A DNA stretch of 8,585 nucleotides, taken from NCBI GenBank assembly GCA_002308935.1, contig DBWN01000018.1, positions 1 to 8,585 of the forward strand, in the 5' to 3' direction. The notes under the pieces were generated by a model. The model made no database searches and was not told where the DNA came from. It was given only the letters and a program-made list of their open reading frames with translations. The number at the start of each line of letters is the position of its first letter. The first letter of the stretch is position 1. Shown in pieces: positions 1 through 5,900 of this stretch. This DNA comes from Bacteroidales bacterium UBA1237. GTDB lineage: Bacteria; Bacteroidota; Bacteroidia; Bacteroidales; UBA932. A program made the translations under genes and the position numbers.

Positions 1-608
1 ACATCATAAATCCCACGGGCGTACGTCTCTTGGATGCTGCTACAGCAGAGCACCTTTCTGCAGATGCTTTCTTCTGGAATATCGTCTTCCGAGAGGTGGC
101 TCACGGTCTTGGTGTGAAGGAAACCGTAAACGGCAAAGGCAGCGTGGAAGCTGCTCTTGGGAATTCAGCTGCCACCTTTGAAGAAATCAAGTCTAATGCA
201 GCCGGAGTGCTTCTTGTCAGCAAGCTTCAGAAACACTTCGACATACGTAACCACTATTTCTCCAAAGAGGATGCTCTTATTACCTTCTTCGCGTCTCTCG
301 TCCGTTCGGAGCGCTTCGGGGATGCTTCCTCTCTTGGCCGCAGCAGTGTGATCATTTACAACTATCTCAATGAGGCGGGCGCTTTCAAACGCAAACCGTC
401 CGGGCAGTATGACCTGAATCTTGAGAAGATGGAGAATGCGCTTTCTGATCTCACAGCATTTGTCCTCAAAACACAGGCTACCGGAGACCTTGAAGGTGCT
501 CAGGCATTCGAGAACAAGTACTCAAAATACAGCAAAGAGTACGAAAAGGATCTGTGGAACCTGCGTGCTGAGAAGATTCCAGCTGACATAAGGCTGAATT
601 TCAAATAA
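1..608 (+). CDS. Peptidase family M49 (dipeptidyl-peptidase III-like) protein, C-terminal part, possible pseudoenzyme
   Basis: This is the last ~200 residues of a longer protein. The reading frame (first full codon at 3) is open to the left edge, so the start lies outside the window; a TTG at 30 is in frame but has no reason to be the start. Family M49 enzymes are zinc exopeptidases that remove dipeptides from peptide N-termini. The block AHGLGVKETVNGKG, the following EEIKSN segment and the later RSERFG...NEAGAF region match my memory of bacterial M49 proteins with a five-residue HExxH motif. Here that motif reads REVAH (90-104): the first zinc-ligand His is Arg, while the catalytic Glu and the second His remain. 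EEIKSN (180-197) keeps the Glu pair but has Asn where an acidic residue is usual. The first His of the AHxxxR-type stretch further on appears to be Leu (333-335). The frame is intact to TAA at 606-608. Family assignment is fairly sure; loss of activity is inferred. Confidence 0.8.
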   Translation, partial: IINPTGVRLLDAATAEHLSADAFFWNIVFREVAHGLGVKETVNGKGSVEAALGNSAATFEEIKSNAAGVLLVSKLQKHFDIRNHYFSKEDALITFFASLVRSERFGDASSLGRSSVIIYNYLNEAGAFKRKPSGQYDLNLEKMENALSDLTAFVLKTQATGDLEGAQAFENKYSKYSKEYEKDLWNLRAEKIPADIRLNFK

Positions 609-632
609 TAGTACGTTAGATTCTTAAATGAG

Positions 633-672
633 ACAGACACGGCCAAGCATTCTTGCCCAGCCGTGTCTGTTT
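633..672 (+). terminator. Probable terminator of the M49 gene
   Basis: A perfect 11-bp inverted repeat, ACAGACACGGC (633-643) and GCCGTGTCTGT (660-670), lies 25 bp after the stop codon. Its loop contains a smaller CAAG-CATT-CTTG hairpin (644-655). Only three T residues follow (670-672, then CG), so the U-tract is poor. Termination is the likely role given the position, but it may be inefficient or factor-dependent. Confidence 0.6.
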
Positions 673-796
673 CGTATTGGTCTATATTCTCCGAATGATA
701 GTGTTCCTCTATTTCGGAGAGCGTATCTCCCGGTGACAATGAGTTAATGTCCTGATTTTTATCCCTGTTGGTGTAATAATCAATAATTATTTTTTG

Positions 797-804
797 TAAG
801 TTTG
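797..804 (+). promoter_or_regulatory. Candidate Bacteroidota -7 box (TAAGTTTG)
   Basis: TAAGTTTG matches the Bacteroidota -7 consensus TAnnTTTG. The nearest upstream -33-like element, GTTG at 767-770, is 26 bp away, longer than the usual spacing of about 19. It would give a leader of roughly 150 nt before the gene at 964. The match is only one box, so chance is a real alternative. Confidence 0.35.
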
Positions 805-910
805 AAGGCGCAAACCACTTTTCCCCTCGAGACGAATCGGCAATAATGATTCAAGAGGAATGGTTCAGGTTTAAATGGCAGATGTGCAGTGCGCATATTG
901 GCGACAATGA

Positions 911-930
911 CATTAAGGTACATTAAGGTA
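911..930 (+). repeat. Tandem 10-bp direct repeat (CATTAAGGTA x2)
   Basis: CATTAAGGTA occurs twice back to back with no mismatch, 33 bp before the start codon at 964. It could be a protein-binding site, a slipped duplication, or part of a leader. Nothing else in the sequence decides between these. Confidence 0.9.
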
Positions 931-963
931 TAACATTACGTTTTCTTTTTAATACTTTAAGCC

Positions 964-1221
964 ATGAATATCATTCTCACATTGCTCTTCGGAGCCATCG
1001 CGGGTTGGCTTGCCGGTTTCTTTGTGATTAAAGAAAAAGGCGGTCTTATCTGGAATATCATCATCGGCCTTCTTGGCGGCGTTGTCGGCGGTTGGCTGCT
1101 TGGTCTGATCGGTGCCGGCGGCTCTTTCTGGTCACAGTGGTATGGTCAGATTCTCAGCGCTGTAATTGGGGCCGTGGTCCTTATTTGGGTTTGGAACTTT
1201 ATAAAGAAGCTCCTTAAGTAA
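964..1221 (+). CDS. GlsB/YeaQ/YmgE-family small membrane protein (transglycosylase-associated type)
   Basis: This 85-residue protein is almost entirely hydrophobic and glycine-rich. It has three predicted membrane helices at about residues 3-21, 27-50 and 58-80 and a basic C-terminus (KKLLK). The GAIAGWLAGF motif near the start and the IIIGLLGGVVGGWLLG motif in the second helix are typical of the GlsB/YeaQ/YmgE family, which is linked to stress responses in several bacteria; its biochemical role is unknown. Length fits the family (about 80-90 residues). The start follows an A/T-rich stretch without a Shine-Dalgarno, normal for this phylum. It lies 129 bp before the next gene with a strong hairpin between them, so the two may not be one operon. 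Confidence 0.88.
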   Translation: MNIILTLLFGAIAGWLAGFFVIKEKGGLIWNIIIGLLGGVVGGWLLGLIGAGGSFWSQWYGQILSAVIGAVVLIWVWNFIKKLLK

Positions 1222-1255
1222 GTCTTCCAAAAAGTTCCTTACAGAACTCGAGTCA

Positions 1256-1295
1256 GAGTCTCTTCGTTCCTGATTACATAGGGACGAAGAGATTC
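1256..1295 (+). terminator. Strong hairpin between two genes, terminator or leader structure
   Basis: GAGTCTCTTCGTTCC (1256-1270) pairs with GGGACGAAGAGATTC (1281-1295) over 15 bp with two G-U pairs, leaving a 10-nt loop. A weaker AGTTC/GAACT hairpin precedes it at about 1233-1248. No T-tract follows on the + strand, so this is not a classical intrinsic terminator. It could protect the upstream mRNA 3' end, assist factor-dependent termination, or fold in the leader of the gene at 1351. Confidence 0.45.
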
Positions 1296-1350
1296 ATAGA
1301 CGTTTTCAATTTGACAGATTGTCTTCAGTAATCGAAAAAGAAAAACTGCG

Positions 1351-2061
1351 ATGAAAAAACTGATAAAACTTTTGCTTGGGCTCCTTGTCCTTTTCTTCGT
1401 CGTTAAGCTCTGTACAAGCAATCTCGGCAGCGTGATATCACTTCCTGGAGGAATGGGGGGATCGTCTTCCGATGATTCAGGAGGATGGTTCACTCCTAAA
1501 GGCAACACAAGCGGAAAGAGTATTGAAGACATTTCTTTGGACCTTGAAAAGGAACTTGGCGTGGGAAACGGCAGCGGATCTTCAGGTATTGAAGTTCCTT
1601 CGGCACCGACAACATCCAATGCTTCTTCTCCTCTGATTTTTAAGGGGATTCCGATTTCAGGCACACTATCTTCTTTCGGAGCAGAATTGGTGAAAGGTGG
1701 CTTTACGAATTCCGGGAACGGTACATATACTGGCACTTTTGCGGGATACGATGGTTGTAAAGTCACTCCCATCGGAAACCCGGTGAGGGAGGTGCGTGTT
1801 GATTTCCCTGTGATTTCTGATTGGGACTCCTTGGAAAAATCTTATGATTCGCTTCAGGCCTCCCTTACCCAGAAATATGCTCTCGAGCCCAAAGTTTCTT
1901 CAGACAATAATCTGGCTATCTATAATCTTCCCAATGGAACAATCACCCTTGACGCGGATGTGCGGCAACAATCTACGTGGCATGTGGTTTTGCGATATAC
2001 CAATCAGACCGCTGATGGCTCATCAATTACTGTAGGGAACAATCCGATGGATGACCTGTAG
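1351..2061 (+). CDS. Unrecognised membrane-anchored or exported protein with a conserved-looking C-terminal domain
   Basis: The 236-residue product begins with a short basic segment (MKKLIK) and a hydrophobic helix (about residues 4-21), so it is probably exported or held in the inner membrane by its N-terminus. Cys21 follows the helix, but VVKLC is a poor lipobox, so a lipoprotein is unlikely. Residues 27 to about 110 are rich in Gly, Ser, Asp and Thr and look disordered. Residues about 112-220 look like a folded domain beginning FKGIPISGTLSSFGAELVK and continuing with mixed helix and strand segments (a strand-like REVRVDFPV, a helix around DSLEKSYDSLQASLTQKYA, a final strand WHVVLRYT). The FKGIPISGTL opening resembles uncharacterised Bacteroidales proteins I remember, but I cannot name a family or function. 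The start at 1351 is supported by the signal-like N-terminus following directly. Confidence 0.8.
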   Translation: MKKLIKLLLGLLVLFFVVKLCTSNLGSVISLPGGMGGSSSDDSGGWFTPKGNTSGKSIEDISLDLEKELGVGNGSGSSGIEVPSAPTTSNASSPLIFKGIPISGTLSSFGAELVKGGFTNSGNGTYTGTFAGYDGCKVTPIGNPVREVRVDFPVISDWDSLEKSYDSLQASLTQKYALEPKVSSDNNLAIYNLPNGTITLDADVRQQSTWHVVLRYTNQTADGSSITVGNNPMDDL

Positions 2062-2091
2062 CGTTTTCTCCTGGTTTTCCGGATTTCCTTT

Positions 2092-2121
2092 TTTGATTTC
2101 GAGTAAAATACTCTATATTTG
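2092..2121 (+). promoter_or_regulatory. Bacteroidota-type promoter of the tRNA-Gly gene
   Basis: TTTG (2092-2095) and TATATTTG (2114-2121) match the -33 TTTG and -7 TAnnTTTG consensus of the primary sigma factor in this phylum, with an 18-bp spacer. Transcription should start around 2127-2130, about 23 nt before the mature tRNA. This is the best-formed promoter in the window. Confidence 0.8.
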
Positions 2122-2125
2122 CATT

Positions 2126-2142
2126 GTCGGCGTTTTGCCGAC
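2126..2142 (+). other. Hairpin at the start of the pre-tRNA leader
   Basis: GTCGGC (2126-2131), loop GTTTT, and GCCGAC (2137-2142) form a perfect 6-bp hairpin between the -7 box and the tRNA. If transcription starts at about 2127, the hairpin would sit at the 5' end of the precursor removed by RNase P. Confidence 0.5.
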
Positions 2143-2151
2143 TACAGTGAT

Positions 2152-2224
2152 GCGGAAGTAGCTCAGTTGGTAGAGCATCAGCCTTCCAAGCTGAGGGTCG
2201 CGAGTTCGAACCTCGTTTTCCGCT
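2152..2224 (+). tRNA. tRNA-Gly (anticodon TCC)
   Basis: A full 73-nt cloverleaf is visible. The acceptor stem is GCGGAAG (2152-2158) with TTTCCGC (2217-2223). The D-arm is GCTC/GAGC. The anticodon stem TCAGC/GCTGA encloses loop CTTCCAA with anticodon TCC at 2185-2187, which reads GGA and other GGN glycine codons. The T-arm is GCGAG-TTCGAAC-CTCGT (2200-2216). The discriminator base is T2224. The following bases are CCC, so CCA is not encoded and must be added after transcription. Confidence 0.97.
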
Positions 2225-2229
2225 CCCGG

Positions 2230-2261
2230 AAGCACTTTGCAGAGATGTAAGGTGCTTTTTT
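2230..2261 (+). terminator. Intrinsic terminator of the tRNA-Gly gene
   Basis: AAGCACTTT (2230-2238) pairs with AAGGTGCTT (2249-2257), 9 bp with one G-U, loop of 10 nt, followed by a run of T's to 2261. It starts five bases after the tRNA, indicating a single-tRNA transcript. Confidence 0.85.
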
Positions 2262-2369
2262 CATTATCTCCCTATCCCTTTTTCGCTTCCAAACTATATT
2301 CTCGTCTGAAAATGAAAGAATTGTTATCACTTTTTGTGTCCTTTCCAGATGGATTTCAGGAGAATTCAT

Positions 2370-2377
2370 TATTTTTG
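2370..2377 (+). promoter_or_regulatory. Candidate -7 box (TATTTTTG) for the repeat-protein gene
   Basis: TATTTTTG matches TAnnTTTG and would give a leader of about 15 nt before the ATG at 2401. No TTTG lies at the right distance upstream; the nearest, at 2333-2336, is 33 bp away. Position supports it, the missing -33 weakens it. Confidence 0.4.
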
Positions 2378-2400
2378 GATATAGCAAAAACAAATCTATC

Positions 2401-2925
2401 ATGGCAGCTCAAGGAAACAATAAAAACAATGGTTCTGCTACGGCATACGGCCGAGTCGATCATCCGGTCGGTAAAGCTCAATGGATGGACAAGGAAGTGA
2501 CTGACGGCCGGGTTGACCACCCGATCGGTAAAGCTCAATGGATGGATGCTGACGATTCCGGCAATAATGGAGGTGTCGTTGTGACTCCCCCGACTCCGAC
2601 CCTAAACCGTCCGAGCGTTTCCGGAAGCGCGAGACCTTCAAGTCAAACGACACAAACTCCTGAGCAGAAAATCAAAACGGATTCTGTGACTATTACTTAC
2701 TCGCTTGCGGTGCTTTCTTACGGCAGAAACAAAGCGACCGCTGATGCTATTCTTTCTGATATGTCAGGCGGAAGGACGGTTACTGTCCCGATCACTTTCA
2801 GGTATGAGCAATCCGGGTTCTCAATGGCTGTAAATTTTGCTATGCGTCTTAAGGCGATTGACGCCAGGATTGAGTTTAAACAACAGATCACGAAAGAAAT
2901 TCCTCTTATTATCAGTGGTATGTGA
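2401..2925 (+). CDS. Unrecognised 174-aa protein with two GRVDHP[VI]GKAQWMD repeats
   Basis: I do not recognise this protein. No signal peptide or membrane helix is visible, so it is probably cytoplasmic. Residues 1-16 are Asn/Gly-rich. Two near-identical 14-residue units follow (17-30 and 36-49, one Val/Ile difference) joined by KEVTD, giving a 19-residue period. Residues about 55-90 are a Pro/Thr/Ser-rich linker. Residues about 91-174 look like a folded domain with alternating strands (SVTITYSLAVLSY, RTVTVPITFRYE) and a final IEFKQQITKEIPLIISG. ATG 2401 is the first ATG of an open frame and follows a promoter-like box by 23 bp. The gene stands alone after the tRNA terminator and converges on the sensor gene, 15 bp stop to stop. 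Coding status is supported by mostly synonymous differences between the repeats. Confidence 0.75.
   Translation: MAAQGNNKNNGSATAYGRVDHPVGKAQWMDKEVTDGRVDHPIGKAQWMDADDSGNNGGVVVTPPTPTLNRPSVSGSARPSSQTTQTPEQKIKTDSVTITYSLAVLSYGRNKATADAILSDMSGGRTVTVPITFRYEQSGFSMAVNFAMRLKAIDARIEFKQQITKEIPLIISGM
2449..2547 (+). repeat. Two-copy coding repeat, 42-bp units at 57-bp period
   Basis: Units at 2449-2490 and 2506-2547 differ at 6 of 42 bases. Five differences are silent third-position changes and one gives Val to Ile. The 20 bases covering GKAQWMD are identical up to the last base, while the first half holds most changes. The pattern points to an older duplication kept for its amino-acid sequence. Confidence 0.9.
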
Positions 2926-2940
2926 TTTCGTCACGATTCT

Positions 2941-5900
2941 TTATTGACTATTGGATGTCCGGTCTTCTTGATTATCGTCAAGAAGGCCGAACATTTTTCT
3001 CAGGTCAGGGTCATCCGGGTGGTCGATGAATTTTGCGACAAATTCACGTGGGGACATACCGAAATACTCTTTGAAGGCGCTGGAAAAATAAGAATGGGAT
3101 GAGAATCCCACACGGTACGCGACCTCGGAGACATTCACTTTTTTGTTTATGAGCAGGTATGCCGCCTGTTTCATCCTGAAGGACTTTATCAGTACGCTAG
3201 GAGGGACATTGCCGTTCTCTTTCAGTTTCCTGTTCAGGTGGACCCTGCTTATTCCGACGTCGTTGCACAAAGCAGAGACATCAAAGTCCGGATCTTCGAT
3301 GTGCCTGCGGATGCTGTCAACTATTCTCTTTATGAGTTTTTCGTCAGCTGAATCCATCTTTATTCCGGCATAATCGTAATTCATGCCGGAACTCAGTTTA
3401 CCTTTCATCGTCTCTCTGGATGAAATCACCTGAGCGATGTTGCTTAGCAGCAGTTCGACTGAAATCGGCTTGGAAAGGAACTTGTCCGCTCCGCTGTCGC
3501 TGGCCTCTTGTTCTTCTTTTTCTCCGTTTTGCCCGGTTAGGATGATGACCGGGATGTGGTTGGTTGTCTGATTGTGCCTTATCTTTGAACATATCTCATT
3601 GCCGGTCATTCCGGGCAGGACAAGATCTGAAACCACAGCATCTGGCAGGGTGGTAGTTATCAAAGGCCATGCTTCTTCAGCGTCATTGCATGCTGTGACA
3701 TTATAATTCACCTGAAGAAGAGCCCTAAGATATTCTCTGGTTTCCGGATCGTCCTCAATGACAATGACATTCCTTTTCGCTGCAGCGATTCTCTTCTCAT
3801 CGGAACTTTCCACAGCGAATGTTTCGTCCTCGTGGCTGTCAACCAGGCTTTCCGTTTTTTTGACATAAAGGTCCTGGTTTCTCGTGATGACTGACAGCTC
3901 TTCATCTGAAAGGTGGTCTTTTCCGACGGGGAAGAGGACTTTGAAAACGACTCCGTCCTCTTCGTTGCCTGCGGTAATCTGCCCGTGGTGCAGTTCTACG
4001 AGCAGTTTTGTAAGATTGAGTCCCACGCCTGAACCGGTATTGGCATCATAGGGGTTGACTTGGACAAAGCGGTCGAAGATGCGTGTGAGGTATTCTTCCT
4101 CAATTCTGCTTCCGGAGTTGAAGATATCCACTTCAACATATTCCTTGATATCGCTGTCCAGAACACCGCGATTGACTTTAGGGGCGGAGATCCCCACTTT
4201 TATCTTGCCTCCGTCGGGAGTATGCTTGAATGCGTTCGAAAGGATATTGTAAATTATTTTGTCGAAGTTGCCCTGGTCAATCCAAAGGGATTCCTCTTCA
4301 TGCGCCGAAGATAAGGTGAAACTGATCTTCTTGGTTTTTGCAAGGTTCTGGAACGACTGCATCACGTCTTTTATGAAGAACACAAGGTCCGTTTCTCTGA
4401 AATGCATAGGCATCTGTCCCGCATCCACCTTCTGGATATCCATCAGCTGATTGACGATACGATTGATTCTGAGACAATTCCTGTACATCAGATTATATGT
4501 ATCCTTCTTCGAAGAATCCATTTCCGCCTCCCTCATGGAGCCCAAAGGCCCCATGACAAGATTCAATGGTGTGCGGATCTCATGAGTGAGGTTTGTGAAA
4601 AGTCCCAAACGAAGTTCTTTGAGTTCCGCCTTCTGCTTTTCCTCTTCCTGTGCCTTGCGGCGGTGGTATTGTCTTATTACTGTGAAGATGATCATGGACA
4701 GGATGGCGAGGTATATGCAATAAGCCCAGAACTTCCTGTACCACGGGTATTCCACTTTCACGGACACTTCCAGTTGAGAGAATTCTTCTGTGAATCCTTC
4801 GAAATACGCCCTTACTTCGAATGTGTATTTTCCGGGAGGGACATTCGTATAGGTTGCCATTCTGAGGCTGGCGGGAACACTTTTCCAGCCAGAGTCGAAA
4901 CCGACGAGGCGGTAAGAGTACACGATTCTTTGGGGATTTGTGTATTCCGGTACAGAAAACCCAAGGGAGAACAAGTCGACATCACTGGGGATGGTGATGC
5001 TTGTCGCTTCTGATATATGCTTGTCAATCAGGTTGCTGGCACCTTTTGACGGGTCATATTTGATTTCCTTGTCAAGCATTTCAAGTCTGGAAAGGAACAC
5101 TTGTGGAACTCTATGGGAGCTGCCGTCCACCATTACGGGGGAGAAAGCCGTCACACCACCGGTTCCGCCGAAATACAATTTACCGGAAGGGGACTTGAAT
5201 GCTGCGCCAGAGCGGAACTCGTTTCCCTGCAGGCCGTCGTATGCGTGGTAGTTGATGATTCCATTGTTCTGTGGGGATAGCCTTGAAAGACCGTTAGCGG
5301 TTGAAATCCATAACTCTCCTGAGGATGCGACGAGAATGTCCCTGACGTTATTGTTGCTCAGTCCGTCCCTTTCTGTATATTGTCTCACCTCCTTGGTGGA
5401 AGGTTTTGAGGCGAACAGTCCTTCCCCGGTCCCGAACCATATTGTCCCGTCAGGAGAACTGCTGATGGCGTATGTCCTGGTCCTTGTCTTGTCCTGTATT
5501 ATTTCATATGTCTGCAGTTGTCCTGTATCAGGGTCCCATCTTTTCGGGCCGTTGTAAGTACCGACCCAGAGAGTTCCTTCACCGTCAATGTGAAGTGTAC
5601 TGACCCACAGATCGTCATCTTCCACGATGTTGCTGCTGACTACCGCTTTTCTGTCAGGGTCTATTACCACCATTCCGGCTCCATGGGTTCCCGCATAAAG
5701 AAGATCGCGCGAAGAGTCATATTCAAGGACCCTTATCCTTTCTGACCTGATATTGCCGGAATCAGGGAATTTTCTGATACCGGTATTCTTGTTCCAGTAG
5801 AACAGTCCGTCCTGATACGTCCCTATCCAGATGTTTCCGTACTTGTCTTCCGCCAAAGCCATGATGGAGTTGTTGGTCAGGCCGGAGTTGTCCCGATTGT

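Larger units (their letters stand above)
609..963. other. Intergenic stretch without a convincing gene
   Basis: About 355 bp separate the M49 gene from the small membrane-protein gene. Besides the hairpin at 633-672, it holds an A/T-only inverted repeat (AATAAT 775-780, ATTATT 786-791) that runs into six T's, a promoter-like TAAGTTTG box at 797-804, a short inverted repeat (GAATC 834-838, GATTC 848-852), a 26-codon open frame (846-926) and a tandem 10-bp repeat (911-930). The reverse-strand frame at 500-739 overlaps the M49 coding end and has no gene-like features. A small RNA or leader transcript starting near 811 is possible but not demonstrated. Confidence 0.5.

Noticed and set aside
1239..1772. 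177-codon open frame on the minus strand
   Set aside because: It lies mostly antisense to the gene at 1351-2061, is very proline-rich at shadow positions and has no signal, domain or promoter of its own.
2062..2100. Terminator for the gene at 1351-2061
   Set aside because: There is a T-run at 2089-2094, but I find no convincing stem before it; the TTTG there is better explained as the tRNA promoter -33 box.
2152..2224. tRNA-Gly as an attachment site for an integrated element
   Set aside because: No copy of the tRNA 3' end is seen elsewhere in the window and no integrase or mobility gene is present.
2237..2500. 87-codon + strand frame starting in the tRNA terminator
   Set aside because: It starts inside the terminator loop and overlaps the better supported gene at 2401 in another frame; the repeat units there show codon-like silent changes only in the 2401 frame.
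4402..5013. 203-codon open frame on the + strand
   Set aside because: It is wholly antisense to the HTCS, whose domains across this stretch (membrane helix, HisKA) are unmistakable; composition is that of a shadow frame.
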